From Setophaga petechia (taxonomy: Eukaryota; Chordata; Aves; Passeriformes; Parulidae), in contig JANCRA010000060.1 in assembly GCA_024362935.1 (NCBI GenBank), forward strand, positions 3,197,501-3,261,500: a stretch of 64,000 bases of DNA, read 5' to 3'. Positions 19,893 to 30,600 of the stretch are shown in pieces (within the stretch, counting starts at the first letter, position 1; each line of letters begins with the position of its first letter). Made by a program: the position numbers and the translations under genes. A model generated the notes under the pieces. It made no database searches. It was not told where the DNA came from and saw only the letters and a list, made by a program, of their open reading frames with translations.

Positions 19893-20400
19893 TGTTGATA
19901 TTTGCTGCCCTGAGATGTGCAGGGTGTCTCTGCTTCGGCCTGCGCAACTGAAGAACGAGTCTGGACTCTTCACTTTTCAGTCTTGAGGTTCTTTATCAAT
20001 TCTTATCTATAAAATTTTCTTTCTGCCCAGCCGAGATCTGCTCAGCAGGGCAGCCACAGGCACTCTGACCACCTCCAGGGCAGTGTTGTCTTTTTATACT
20101 ACAAACTATGTATAACATATTTACACTTAATTCCCAATACCTATCACCCATGTTAGACAGTGCACTTCTACTCTAAACCAATCCAAAAGTGCCAACATCA
20201 CAGCAGAAAATGGAGAACAAGAAGAAGAAGAAATGCTGGACATGCCCAGATTCCTCCATCTTGTCCCCACAACCCCCATACCAAAAATCCTAAAATCTAC
20301 ATTTTCACCCTGTGAATATTTTGTTATTACACCATTCAAACCTCTGTGACTTTCAGGTCCTCATACAAAGCTGCTAACTTGCTCCAGGGGTCAAAATCAA
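19893..20400 (-). mobile_element. Probable solo LTR of another family
   Basis: On the minus strand it has a TATA box (AGTATAAAAAGACAAC, near 20090 on plus), upstream purine/pyrimidine runs (GAAGAAGAAGAAATGC, plus), and a downstream CpG-bearing end (plus CTTCGGCCTGCGCAACTGAA). It ends GCAAATATCAACA on the minus strand. This layout matches an LTR of about 500 bp, ERVL-like by my recollection of passerine families. The upstream boundary and target duplication are unclear. Confidence 0.6.
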
Positions 20401-20404
20401 ATCC

Positions 20405-20790
20405 CCAGGTGTTCTGGGCTGTGTGCCAGGGTCTCTGAGCCCCCTGACGGGGTCCTGGCAGCTCTGGGCACCTGGAGGGATGTGCTGAGTTCCAACAGAG
20501 AATCAAGGACAACCTCTACCCAAAGAGCACAAACAATGCAAAGAGAAGGGGGCAAGGCAGGGGGCTGAGATTTCCTGACCTGGAGCTGCAATTGGACAGC
20601 AGAACCCAATATGGAGATGAACCAAAACTGACAAAAGTGTAAAAACTTCTGACCAGGATCCATCCTAAATTCAGCCTGGGTGCAGCCCTGGCCAGGTTCT
20701 GGTGCTGTCCTTTTAAGGCCTTGCAATAAATCCCTATTTTGTCTATTCAGCTCTGTCTAGTCTCTGCTCCAGATCAGCTGTTCAAGGCAG
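20405..20790 (+). mobile_element. Possible LTR remnant
   Basis: Starts near TGTTCTGGGCTGTGTGCC and has a late polyadenylation signal, CTTGCAATAAATCCC, followed by GTCTATTCAGCTCTGTC, which is the layout of an LTR 3' part. Ends and target duplication were not confirmed. It could equally be single-copy DNA. Confidence 0.35.
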
Positions 20791-20993
20791 CTCCACCTGC
20801 CTCTCCCTGCCTGCCCTTGCTGTGGGATGAGCCCAGCAGAGCCAGCAGCAGGGTTCACCTCCAGCTTACCCCAAACCACACTCATTTGCACCTCCCCATG
20901 ACAAACTGCAAACAGAACTTCCAGCAACAACACAGGCAATGAAGACATGCAGACATGCCCAAACCCGTGTCCAAAACAACCCACAGGGTGCAA

Positions 20994-21125
20994 TCACAGA
21001 CTCAAAGAACCACAGAATTAGGCTGGGAAAGATCTTTGAGATCACAGAGTCCAACCTCTGACCCAACACATGGCACTGACCACCCCAGGGATGGAGACTG
21101 CCCCACTGCCTGGGCTTCAAGTGAC
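20994..21125 (-). mobile_element. CR1 LINE 3' fragment
   Basis: Antisense CR1 terminus: AATCACAGACTCAAAGAACC, ACAGAATTAGGCTGGG, AGATCTTTGAGATCAC, AGAGTCCAACCTCTGACCC and CAGGGATGGAGACTGCCCC. It belongs to the older CR1 type that has GAGTCCAACC. Confidence 0.85.
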
Positions 21126-21799
21126 CCAACCCCAGCCCCAGCAGCACTGGGGACAGGGACAGGCTCCCAGCACACCCACAAACCTCTGACTCCCTGAACA
21201 CTCACACCAGGCCAGGGGAAGGGAAATCAGCCTCCCCCAGCAGCCTCCAAGGGAGGAACCCTCAGAGCGCCCCAGAACCAGGGTTCTGCACAGCTCCTCT
21301 CCTGCCCAGGGGGGTGCTGCCCCAATCCCACTGCTGTGCCCTTCCCAGGGCTGTGTCCCCCCCGGGAGCACCCCCAGAGTCACTCACCAGGGCTGGCTGG
21401 GCCCCTGGGCTGTGTCACTGTCCCCGTGCCCGCAGCGGGAGCAGGCGCAGCTCCTCTCTGTGCCTCTTCACCCTGCAGGAAGCAGCACATGCAGGAGGGT
21501 GAGCAGATAATCCACGACTTTCTGGGAGCTCTGCAGGGCTGGGAGCAAAGCTGCTGCTGCTGTCTGCAAGGATCAGAGCCGGGACTTTCTGAGCTAAGAC
21601 TCTGAGCTGCTTAGCAGGGAGCTGGAAGCAGAGCAGACAGAGGTGGTTGTGTTCCCAGGGCTCAGCTCTGGGGGGTTGTTTCAGGCTGGCTCAGGCACCA
21701 AAAATCCCACAAAAACTGCTCCATCAGGTTAATGCTAGCACAGGACAGGGAGAGAGGCAGGCAGGAAATTTTTGGTCACCATGGCTGAAGGAAAAAACA
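21126..21799. other. No gene recognised
   Basis: GC-rich DNA with a few CpGs near 21420-21450. No CpG island of convincing size, exon or repeat is identified. Confidence 0.45.
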
Positions 21800-22085
21800 G
21801 AGTTTCTTCTATAGGACATGAAATAACACAATGCCGACATGGAGCTCTTCCAAGGTGAAAAGAGAATTTTAAAATTTTTGATTCTAACACTTATAGACTT
21901 CCAAAATTGACAGTGAATTGGAGGGTGACAGTGCCACCTCTCCAATGACACTGGTCAGACCAACAGTCCCATCAAATTGCTCCTCCTCCATAAAAGAATG
22001 CAAAACAATGAGTTATTTCCAGAAAGTGTGTGAGAAAGTTTGTTACAAGAATTTAAACATCAGAAGGCTTAGAAAATCTTAAAAA
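21800..22085 (-). mobile_element. Old solo LTR (same family as 41345-41627)
   Basis: The reverse complement matches the 283-bp LTR at 41345 along its length: AGCCTTCTGATGTT, TCTCACACACTTT, ATGGAGGAGGAGCAATTTG, CATTGGAGAGGTGGCACTG and ATTTCATGTCCTA. It is diverged and its polyadenylation signal has decayed; edges are approximate. Confidence 0.85.
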
Positions 22086-23136
22086 ATAAAGACAAAGGTG
22101 AAACATCCCACAGTAACACTCTTTCAAAGTTTTGTTCACTTATTTATTTCATATTTGGAAAATATTCAATGTTGAATCTGAAGATTTTACTTTGAGTTAG
22201 GCCAACCTGAAACTATTCCTTGATGGAATTAAAACATTCTGTTTTAAATCAATTCCTCTGTGTCCCCCTGAGATCTTCCTGGAACTTTAAATTAAGGTGC
22301 CATGGCTGAGCTACCTGGCTGACCTGCCCAGCATGAGAGATGTGCCAGCTGGGGACATAACCAGCATTCAGAAGGGGAACCTGCAGGACTTGTACAGGCA
22401 TTTTTTGGCAGAAGCTCCTGGTGCAGTGGGGTTGGTGCAGACTGGAGGCTCCAGGAACAGGGAAGAGCCACAGTGGAGCCCAGTGCTGGGGAGGGACCCT
22501 CAGAGCAGCAGCTGTCCCACATGGAATGCTGCCACATCCCACCTGGGATCCTGACAGCAGCACCTGCACTCACCTGGAACCTCCCAGGGCAGCACACACA
22601 ACCCCAGGGCTCTGGAAGCACCAGGAATCAGCACTGATTTTCTGCCAGCAAACAAAATCTCCTTTAATTTCACAGGCACCTCCTACTTGGTTAAAGAGCT
22701 TCCTCTCCAGGGATTTGCTCCTCAACTGGGGCAGAAATGAAAGGACAAAAAAGCCATTTAATTGGGGATAAAGATCCATCCTTGCAGTGCCTCTCATAAT
22801 GCTGTGTCCTTTAAAAACAAGTGTGGAGTAGGTGTGGGATGGCACCAGCTCTGGGTGTGCATGAAAAGGGCTGACAGAGCAGAATGTCTCAGAGAGAATC
22901 AGGTGGTGCAGCTTCAAAATCCTGCTCCATTTGGGTTCTCTCTTGCTCTCCCCCCTCAAACTTCTCTGCAAAACTGATTTTTGAAATGGGTGAGAAAAAA
23001 TGGCATTTCAGGGAAGCCAAGGGGAGGAAGAGAATGGCCCCTGGAATGGTCCCTGAAATCGTGGGGCAGGGCTGGTGCTGGTGTCAGGGATGGAGAGGGG
23101 AAAATCATCAGCACAGCCAAGGCCCAGGAGATCAGA
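22086..23136. other. No gene recognised
   Basis: Mixed DNA. Open frames of 85-133 codons on both strands show no recognised domain. Confidence 0.5.
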
Positions 23137-23290
23137 GCTGTCCTGATATCCAACCTAAACCTGCCCTGACACAGCTCCAGCCATTCCCTGGGGCCTGTCC
23201 CTGACCAGGTGCCATCAGGGGCTGATTGTGCCCTGGCAGCTGAGGCAGTGGGAGAGGATTCCTGCCTTCCCCCAGCCCCTCTGTGCATGC
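23137..23290 (-). mobile_element. CR1 LINE fragment
   Basis: Antisense CR1 internal piece: CTGATATCCAACCTAAACC, CAGCTCCAGCCATTCCCTGG and GGCCTGTCCCTGACCAGG. The left terminus is absent. Confidence 0.65.
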
Positions 23291-23495
23291 CCATCCCTGG
23301 AGCAGAGATGTGATCAATCCCTTCCATCCTGAGGGGTTCAGAGGGCCTGCAGGGAGCACAGTCCAAGAGCAAGGAGAGCTCATGGATGTTCCAAGGAAAG
23401 GGAATCCTGGAGCTCCTCTTTTGAGCTGCTGGGGAGTCTCCACACAATTCAGGGCAGCTCAGTTGGCTCAAGCCTGCCCAGAACTGCTCCCACAG

Positions 23496-23520
23496 CTTCA
23501 GAAGGCTTTTCCTTCTGAAG
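23496..23520. other. 10-bp inverted repeat
   Basis: CTTCAGAAGG and CCTTCTGAAG flank a 5-nt CTTTT loop. This is a simple hairpin 34 bp upstream of the LTR at 23554. Confidence 0.85.
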
Positions 23521-23553
23521 CAGCCCCAAATCAGAACCCTCATGTGTGCCCTC

Positions 23554-24185
23554 TGTCCTAGGGTGACGTTATGATGTTTGTATCCCCATTTGTGTGTTCT
23601 GTTCATGCTGGATATCATGTTCTGTGCCTTCAACACTGGCTCTGAAGAGTGAAAGTTTTGCTTTGGTTTTGTTATCAGCCGCTCCCCCATGGCTGGTGGG
23701 ACACAGAGATGGGGCAGTACATGGTGCTGCTTTTGCTTTCTTTGCTTTTGCTTTTTGCTTTGCTCCTGCTTTTTGCTCCTGCTCATTAGTTAGTTTAGCT
23801 GAGCAGTCCAAATTTTCCTGAACTGTTTTTCCCTTCCCTGTTTTGGAACCACTGGAACCTGCTCCAGATGGGCCCTGGGAACACCGAGAGTTTGCACCTT
23901 GTGGCTGCAGCAGCTGCCCCAGCACCAGAGGGACTGAGAACAGAGCGAGCACCCCCAGAGAGACTTTCTGAATTTGTCACCTTTGTCAGAGCAGTGACAG
24001 AGTGGTGCCATCCTGTATTGTTCATTCTGTGTGCTGGGGGTGCTGTGCCTGTTCAATAAACAGGTTCTTTCCACTTCTCTCCCAGGAATCCTTCCCAAAC
24101 CAGTTGTGGGCAGGGGCTGTGTGGGTTTGCTTTCTGGAGGGGCCCCTTTGGAGGTTTTCTCCCAAATTTGCCCTAAACCAGGACA
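23554..24185 (+). mobile_element. Solo LTR, passerine ERVL-like family
   Basis: A 632-bp element begins TGTCCTAGGGTGACGTTATG and ends CCCTAAACCAGGACA. It has a GCTTTTGCTTTTTGC pyrimidine-rich block, GGAACCACTGGAACCTGC, a polyadenylation signal (TTCAATAAACAGGTTC) and GGAGGTTTTCTCCC. The layout and sequence match a passerine LTR family I recognise from memory. The flanks CCCTC and TCCCC are only similar, so the 5-bp target duplication is uncertain. Confidence 0.85.
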
Positions 24186-24719
24186 TCCCCATACTGAGAA
24201 CTGCTCCAGCTGTCCATGGGAGCTGAGAGCTGGGACCTGATTGTGCCCCAGCCTCTCCTGGGTATAAAACCAGGGATGAGAGTGACCCCTGAGCACTGGA
24301 GACACTGGCAGGAATGCTGCAGTACCCAAACCATCTGAGTTCATGCCACAGGCAGAGTCAAGGCTCAGCCAGTCAGTTCCAGGCTCAGCTGGAAGTGTGA
24401 GTGCTCCTCCTGGAAAAGAGAGCCTGGAGCACCAGAGCAGAGGTCTCTGCCCTCTGTGCCTCTCCAGATGTCACCTGTAACACCCTGGATTTATTTAAAT
24501 CTGTTTTTCTAACAAGTACTTTTTTTGCACCTCCTCTCATGGGAGACAAAATAGGGAGGAACCCCCTTTAATTGATGCACTTAATTAACTGCCTGCTTTG
24601 TCAAAGCCCTGCTCCTGCACTCTGAAGCAAATTCCCAGCTTTTCATTGCAAACAAGACCTCAGTTTGGCTTCAGTCTTAACTGATCTTTAAATGTCCTAT
24701 TTTCCTGGATCCATCCCCA
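24186..24719. other. No gene recognised
   Basis: Mixed DNA with no repeat consensus or exon recognised. Confidence 0.5.
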
Positions 24720-24802
24720 CAGAATCCCAGGGAGGTTTGGGTTGGAAGGAACCTTGAAGATCATCTTGTTCCAATTCCCTGCCATGGGGAGGCTGCTCAG
24801 AT
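24720..24802 (-). mobile_element. CR1 LINE 3' tail
   Basis: Antisense terminus: AGAATCCCAGGGAGG, TTTGGGTTGGAAGGAACC, TTGAAGATCATCTTG, TTCCAATTCCCTGCCATGGG. Confidence 0.88.
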
Positions 24803-25544
24803 CCCTCAATTCTCACTTCTGTGCCCATCCCACGCTGGGCTGGGTTTCTTCAGCCACTGAGCACATCAGCCACTTCTCCTGACCCAGCTTTTGGGCCAGG
24901 ATGCTGCTCAGGGTGTGCTGGGATCTCTCCTGGGAGCAGGATGTGCCTTGCAGGAGGCAGCAGCACAATCTCCTGTACCACAGACAGGAAACCCCAAACC
25001 AAGTCCCAGGCCAAGACAGATTTTCCTGTTTCCCTTCAAGGGGCAGACAGAGCTCCACATTGTCCCTAATTTTATATCCTGACATCTCCATCTTCTGCCT
25101 GTGGATTCTCTCCTGCTGTCACAAGGTCACCAGGCCAGCTGCAAAGCCATTTTTCACACCCTGGCTGATCCAGAGGCACCTGGCTGCCTCCTGCCACTGG
25201 CAAAATGCTGACAACAAAACTAATGAGTGGGCAGCAGGACCGTGGCTGGGTGACAGCACTGGCCTTTACTGCACCAGCCAAAAATTCAAGGGATTCAGGA
25301 GCAGCTCCTGGCTCTTCCCCAGGCTCCTTTTGTGACCCTGGGCTCCAGCTCTGTGCTCTGAGGTTGGTAACACTTCCCAGACGTGGCCATGCAAGTAAAT
25401 TAATTTATGGTAAGGAAATAATTCATTAGGATGGGCACAAAGGTCTGTGCACAATAAAATTGTAACTTGGTTAAGCTTTTCACCACATTTGTGCATTAGC
25501 TGAATATTCCCAATATTCTCACAATGTCTGGGTGAGCAGATTGA
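24803..25544. other. No gene recognised
   Basis: Mixed DNA. The 144-codon plus-strand open frame at 24901-25335 has no recognisable domain and competes with minus-strand frames. Confidence 0.45.
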
Positions 25545-25730
25545 GTGGCACAGGGTGCCCAGAGCAGCTGTGGCTGCCCCTGGATCCCTGGCAGTGCCCA
25601 AGGCCAGGCTGGACAGGGCTGGGAGCACCTGGGACAGTGGAAGGTGTCCCTGCCATGGCAGGGGTGGGATGGGAAGAGCTCTGAGGTCTCTTCCAGCCCA
25701 AACCACTCCCTGACTGTGAGAAATGATCCT
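25545..25730 (+). mobile_element. CR1 LINE 3' end
   Basis: Sense CR1: GGCACAGGGTGCCCAGAGC, GGATCCCTGGCAGTGCCC, GGGACAGTGGAAGGTGTCCC, GCCATGGCAGGGGTGG, CTCTTCCAGCCCAAACC and CTGACTGTGAGAAATG. Confidence 0.93.
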
Positions 25731-26359
25731 CACTTCCAAAACTTAAAAGATTTATTAAAACCTTATCAAAAAACCAACAGAAGACTGAATAGAGACAATA
25801 TTACAGCACTGGGAGCAGAGGATTTCCCCACCAGGTGCTCACCCACACCATGGAGGTTTCACCTTTTAACCCTTTAGCCCCTCCCAAAGTTCTGTCCATT
25901 GACTCCTCCTTCCCTGCCCAGTGGTGGAGTTCACTGCCTTAAATCCTGACTGGAGCTCAGGTACTGCCATAGTGACAAACTGACCCTCCCAAATGTCCCA
26001 AACCCAGGCCAGCCCCTGATAACAACACAAGGGGGTAAAGCATAACTGGAAATCTATAAAACTTCTCCTAAAATATATACAGGATATTTGCCTTTTAATT
26101 GTAAGTCAAGCATCCCATTACTCATCTATCACACTGAGTCTGTGAAATGCCCAGGGCCAGGGGATGCTCTGCAGCAGGACACAGGTCAGGAGGGGTTACT
26201 CCTCCTCACTCAGCTGGTGCTGTCATGTCCCTGATGAAATCCAGCACAGGACAATGGTCCATGGGCCAGCACCCACCCTGCAATCAGATCAGGGCTGGCA
26301 GAGTGCCCTCCCTGCCCCAGGCACAGCACAGGCACTCCTGGAGCCCAGCTGAGCCACAG
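25731..26359. other. No gene recognised
   Basis: Mixed DNA between CR1 copies. No exon or repeat consensus. Confidence 0.5.
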
Positions 26360-26815
26360 AATCACAGAATGCCCAGGTTGGAAGAGACCTTCAAGATCAT
26401 CAAGTCCAACCCAGCCCCAACCCCTCAACTCACCCCTGGCCCCCAGTGCCACATCCAGGCTTTGTTAAACACACCCAGGGATGGGGACTCCACCACCTCC
26501 CCGGGCAGCCATTCCAGTATTTCTCACTCTTTCCATGAAAAGCTTTTTCCCAATCTCCAGCCTGTATTTCCCTTGGTGCAGCTGGAGGCTGTGTGCTCTG
26601 GTTGTGTCAGTGCTGCTGCAGACAGAGCCCAGCCCCAGCTGAGCACAGGCACCTTTCAGGAGCTGTGAGAGTGATGGGGGCAGCCCTGAGTCTCCTTTTC
26701 TCCAGGCTGAGCACCCCCAGCTCCCTCAGGGGTTCCTCTCAGGGTTTGTGTCCCCAGCCTTGCTGCCCCTCTGGATGCTCTCAAGCTGCTTTCCTGCATC
26801 CCTCCCCAGCACTGC
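26360..26815 (-). mobile_element. Long CR1 LINE fragment
   Basis: A 450-bp antisense CR1 including the terminus: AATCACAGAATGCCCAGG, TTGGAAGAGACCTTCAAG, GTCCAACCCAGCCCCAACC, GGGATGGGGACTCCACCACC, TTTCCATGAAAAGC, TGCAGCTGGAGGCTGTGTGC, TCCAGGCTGAGCACCCCC and GGATGCTCTCAAGC. It is of the same subfamily as 51402-51735 but more complete. Confidence 0.92.
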
Positions 26816-26931
26816 CCCTAGCTGAGGGCACCATGCCACCCCCAGCTCAGAAAGGCAATGAGAAACATCCCAATATCCCCAGGCAGATGGTTTTTCCTGC
26901 CTATAAAACACGAGGGGAGCTTGTAACCCCA

Positions 26932-27365
26932 CATTTCTCTTCACAGAGAAAAGCAAGGCACAGTTCTTCCCAAGAATATTTCTGGGATTCACATTCTCTG
27001 AACCTCAGAGAAAGAAAACACAATTCCTATTGCTGTGCCTGTGTTTGTGCAAAAGTAGAATGCAACATGGAGATTGTTCACCCAAAGTGAGGATGTTTTA
27101 TTTCCTTGGCCTGCCAGGGCCAGGTGTGTGTTTGTGTGTGTCAGGACTGTTGGGTGACAGTCATGAGATTCTGTGGAGTGTGTGCAGGGTGGAGTGCTTG
27201 GCAGGTTCAGTTTTAGATGTATAGAATAATATAATATATAATATATAACAGATAATAGATAATAGATAATAGATAATATGTAAGTACAATAAAGTAATTA
27301 ATTAGCCTTCTGATATCCATGGAGTCAGATGCATCATTCTCTCCCCTCTCTGGGGCCATCACAGC
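26932..27365 (+). mobile_element. Solo LTR with internal heptamer repeat
   Basis: Begins TGTAACCCCACATTTCTC, with GAGAAAAGCAAGGCACAG, TTTCCTTGGCCTGCCAGG, GTGTGTTTGTGTGTGTC, GTGTGTGCAGGGTGGAG, AATAAAGTAATTAATTAGCC, TTCTGATATCCATGGAGTC and CCATCACAGCA. It is the plus-strand counterpart of the copy at 7974-8354. No target duplication is evident. Confidence 0.87.
27243..27279. repeat. (ATAATAG)n heptanucleotide repeat in LTR
   Basis: Four to five tandem ATAATAG units lie in the AT-rich region of the LTR, just upstream of the polyadenylation signal. The sister LTR at 7974 lacks them. Confidence 0.88.
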
Positions 27366-28197
27366 ACTGCAATAGGGGCTCAGTGAGCAGGGCAGTGTGT
27401 GCTGAATCCCAGCACACCAGGACACCCCAGAGACAGGAGAGAGGAAAGAAAAGCCCTGAGCAGCCTGTCAGAACAGTAGCAGTGGGGATAATTGGTTTGT
27501 ACACATTCCTCCCCCACCCAATTACCAGCTCAGTTTGGTGGTTGATTGCACAGCCCTCTGGTCCAGCAGAGCTGCTGCTGTTTCCATTCCTGCACCCATC
27601 AGCCAGTCCCTAAATCATCTCTAATAGCTCCTCTCCTCAGTGCCCTCCCAGCTCCTTCCAGCCCCATCAGCACCAGGCAGGCTGCAGATATGGAGGAGCT
27701 GACATTTCTCTTTTGAGTAATTTGCAGTGGATTTCTTGCCTGTTTGATGTAGTCATTTTGTTCTCTGCACTGATGTGACATTAATTATTGTTAAATATTC
27801 TTATCTGTTACACACAGTTCTGTTTAGATAAAGGTCAGTGCGTGAACCCCTGACAGTGCTCGTTGCTGCCATGCTCCAAAGCCAATTTGTCATCCTCTCC
27901 CTTCAATACCTTCATCTTGGTCTCAGTTCATTTTTCCATTAATTCAGGCACAGTAGAGAGCCATTAAAAAATGCAAAATCCCTCAGCTGTTAGCTCAGAA
28001 CTCGGACAGGGAATGATGAGGCTGAGGAGCACCAGTTGCACAGGGAATGCAGGGAATTATGCCCAGGAAAATCCAGCAGCAGCCTTTTAAAGAACTGTAT
28101 GGCTGCCCCCCAAAATCTGTGCATAGTTTTATTTAATCAAGATCAGCTAAGCCTTGTGCAGCACAGCCTGGTGTGATGGGGTAACAGCACAACCCAG
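27366..28197. other. No gene recognised
   Basis: Single-copy-looking DNA with TAAT-rich stretches around 27780-27990. No exon. It resembles non-repetitive spacer and could hold conserved non-coding sequence, which cannot be judged without alignment. Confidence 0.45.
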
Positions 28198-28385
28198 AGG
28201 CCCTGGCACAGGGTGCCCAGAGAGGCTGTGGGTGCTCCTGAATCCCTGGCAGTGCCCAAGGCCAGGCTGGACAGGGCTGGGAGCAGCCTGGGACAGTGGG
28301 AGGTGTCCCTGCCATGGCAGGGCTGGCACTGGATGGGCTTTAAGGCCCTTCCCAACCCAAGCCATGCCGGGTTTATGATTCTCTG
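28198..28385 (+). mobile_element. CR1 LINE 3' end
   Basis: Sense CR1: GCCCTGGCACAGGGTGCCC, GGCAGTGCCCAAGGCC, GGGACAGTGGGAGGTGTCCC, CACTGGATGGGCTTTAAGGC and GTTTATGATTCTCTGA. It forms the left end of the inverted-duplication arm at 28198-28638. Confidence 0.93.
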
Positions 28386-28638
28386 ATGTGCCCACACCAC
28401 CCTCTCTTGGCAGGGGACAAGGCCAAGCTGTCCCAATGTCCCAGAGCAGAAGCACCTCCAGCAGGGACCCATCTCCCACAGACCTGAGGAGCAGCTGGGC
28501 CTGTCCATGCTCAGGGAAACTGCACCAGCCTCTGCTCTGTCCTGCATTTGATCTCTCTGCCCAGAGAATTCCCCTCTGCTCCCCTGAGGTGTCACCCCCA
28601 CCCTGTCACCTGCAAGGTGGGACTGCAGAGCAGGGACA
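28198..28638 (+). repeat. Inverted duplication arm A (empty site)
   Basis: About 440 bp, a CR1 tail plus about 250 bp of unique DNA, recur in reverse complement at 32190-32993. Outside the inserted LTR the match is nearly complete as far as the CR1 word GGCCTTGGGCAC. In this arm CCTGAG (28493-28498) occurs once, in CAGACCTGAGGAGC. In the other arm the reverse complement CTCAGG occurs on both sides of an LTR. This arm therefore preserves the pre-insertion state. Confidence 0.93.
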
Positions 28639-29128
28639 GCCCTGCTGGGACTCACTCCAGCACCCCTGGTCCCTGCACACCTTGGGACCCCTTGAAGAGA
28701 CAAAATTGGCTTTCCACAGCCCATCAGGAGTGCTGAGAGCTCCCAGCAGCCCTCAGATGGCTGTCCCTGGGGCAGGTCACACAGTCCTGCAGGGACACAT
28801 GGCAGCAGGGCACAGCACAGCTGGCACAGCTGGCAGCAGGGCACAGCACAGCTCAGCTCCCACTGCAGGGTGCTGGGCAGACCTGTGGGGTGCCCACTGC
28901 ACCTCCTGGGCTCCCGGGCTCCATCCAAAGCTGTTGGAGCCCTGGGTGCAGAGAATCTCACACTTCCTGTGTTTATAGGCACTGACCCCAGGAGAACACT
29001 GCACTGACCTGAGGCCCTGGAGAAGCTTCCAAAATGGAATGACAGAACTGGGATTGTGGGTGTGGAGTTTGAACAGAAGTGTGTGATATCACAGGGTGGG
29101 AAACCCAGAGTTTAAGGTAATCATAATA
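28639..29128. other. No gene recognised
   Basis: GC-rich DNA with CACAGCTGGCACAGC internal repetition near 28815-28850, and no other feature. The 196-codon plus-strand open frame (28388-28978) starts in the duplicated arm, where an opposing 279-codon frame also exists; neither has a recognised domain. Confidence 0.5.
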
Positions 29129-29511
29129 TGTCACAGACATCTTTTATGGAAAATCCTTTCCTTAGGATTTTTCCTCCTGAGAAGCTGAGAGGCCTCAGGA
29201 ACACAATGTAAACATTGATTATCTGCTGCTGTGGAATGCAACAGGTGAATCTTTGATTGGTCTCATGTGGTTGATTCTAATTATGGCCAGTCACAGTCAG
29301 CTGGCTCAGACTCTCTGTCCGAGCCACAAACCTTTGTTATCAATCTTTCTTTTTCTATTCTTAGCCAGCCTTCTGATGAAATCTTTTCTTCTATTCTTTT
29401 AGTATAGTTTTAATATAATATATATAATAAAATAATAAATCAGCCTTCTGAAACATGGAGTCAGATCCTCATCTCTTTCCTCATCCTAAGAGCCCTGTGA
29501 ACATGGTCACA
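29129..29511 (+). mobile_element. Solo LTR with perfect ATAATA duplication
   Basis: A 383-bp LTR, TGTCACAGACATC...CATGGTCACA, flanked by ATAATA at 29123-29128 and 29512-29517. It has TATGGAAAATCCTTTCC, CTGCTGTGGAATGCAACAGG, TTTTAGTATAGTTTTAATA, AATAAATCAGCC and GAAACATGGAGTCAG. It is a near-consensus member of the commonest subfamily, useful as a local reference. Confidence 0.96.
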
Positions 29512-29552
29512 ATAATACAGTAATATATATATAACAATATAAAGTCATATAT

Positions 29553-29640
29553 TGGAGCAACTTGGGAAAGTGGAAAGTGTCCCTGCCCATGGCCTGGGTG
29601 GCACTGGATAGGCTCTAAGGCACAGGATGGGCTTTAAGCC
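29553..29640 (+). mobile_element. Short CR1 LINE tail flanked by AT repeats
   Basis: AGCAACTTGGGAAAGTGG, GTGTCCCTGCCCATGGCC, GGTGGCACTGGATAGGC and GATGGGCTTTAAGC identify a small CR1 tail whose GGCACTGGATAGGCT / GCACAGGATGGGCT segment is partly duplicated. CAGTAATATATATATA occurs on both sides (29518 and 29640), so AT repeats flank it directly. Confidence 0.75.
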
Positions 29641-29775
29641 CAGTAATATATATATACATATACATAGACATATATATATTACATATATAGACACATATAT
29701 ATCTAAATATCTAAATATATAGATATAAATAAAAATAAATATATATATATATATTTATTTTTATATATATTTAAA
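29641..29775. repeat. AT-rich repeat with 36-bp palindrome
   Basis: TA-rich DNA with ATATAT, ACATAT and TCTAAATA words. Positions 29729-29764 form a perfect palindrome centred on ATATATATAT, with arms reading AAAAATAAA outward, so cruciform extrusion is possible. Confidence 0.9.
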
Positions 29776-30279
29776 AAGGAAGATGGTGATTTTAGAGCAG
29801 AGGCTGCTCCTTCTTCTTCACCTCCAGCACAGCCATAACCCAGAGCCAGCCTGGTCACACTCCAGAGTGCAGGCTAAGGGAGGCTGAGAGCCCTGCAGAG
29901 CACACATGGGACCCATGGAGAGGAGCTAAGCCCTCAAGCCAGCCAAGTCAGTGACAAGGGCAAGGGTGAAGATGCTCAGGAGGCTCCAAAGGCAGGAACA
30001 GGACAATCCAAGGGCTCAGCTGCCTGCAAAGGTGGGTTTGGCATGACTGAAGTAGCACATCATGAATCATGTGCTCAGCCCAGCACTTGGCAAATGGAAG
30101 AACATTTTGAACCTTTATTCCAAGTGGCATTTAATTTTGCATTGTGCTAAATCATTCTGTACTTGTAAATAAAAGAGAATAAACTCCCAAACTTGTCCCC
30201 ACTCACTGAAACACAAAGAAATACTGCAATGTGCTGAATGCAATCAACTGTGGGGTTTTTTTCCTTCACTTGGAATCTC
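29776..30279. other. No gene recognised
   Basis: Mixed DNA, no repeat consensus. Confidence 0.5.
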
Positions 30280-30600
30280 AGAATCATTAAGGCTGAGAAG
30301 GACCTCTAAGACAAATGAGTCCCACAATGCCAAGCCCATGTCCCCAAGCCCCATGCCCACATGTTTTTTGAACACTTCCAGGAATGCTGACTCCAGTGTG
30401 TTCCAGGCCTTCACCACCCTTTCTGGGAAAAATCTTCCCTAATCTCCAACCTAAAGCTTCCCTTGCACAACCTGAGGCCCTTTCCTCTCCCCCTGTCCCT
30501 TTTCACCTGGCAGCAGAGCCCAGGCTGGCTGCACCCTCCTGCCAGGGAGCTGGAGAGAGCCACAAGTGCCCCCTGCGCCTCCTCTCCTCCAGCAACTGCA
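30280..30600 (-). mobile_element. CR1 LINE 3' fragment, older type
   Basis: Antisense CR1: AATCTCAGAATCATTAAGGC, GAGAAGGACCTCTAAGAC, CCCCAAGCCCCATGCCCAC, AACACTTCCAGGAATGCTG, CTAATCTCCAACCTAAAGC and TTGCACAACCTGAGGCCC. It is diverged, consistent with an older subfamily, and runs up to the direct duplication starting at 30601. Confidence 0.85.

Noticed and set aside
21400..21460. CpG island promoter
   Set aside because: Only a handful of CpGs over a short distance, with no adjacent exon.
22956..23786. 276-codon minus-strand frame as a gene
   Set aside because: It runs across a CR1 fragment and into the LTR at 23554; no recognisable domain.
28143..28982. 279-codon minus-strand frame
   Set aside because: It covers a CR1 tail and the inverted-duplication arm; its counterpart in the other arm is broken by an LTR and shows no domain.
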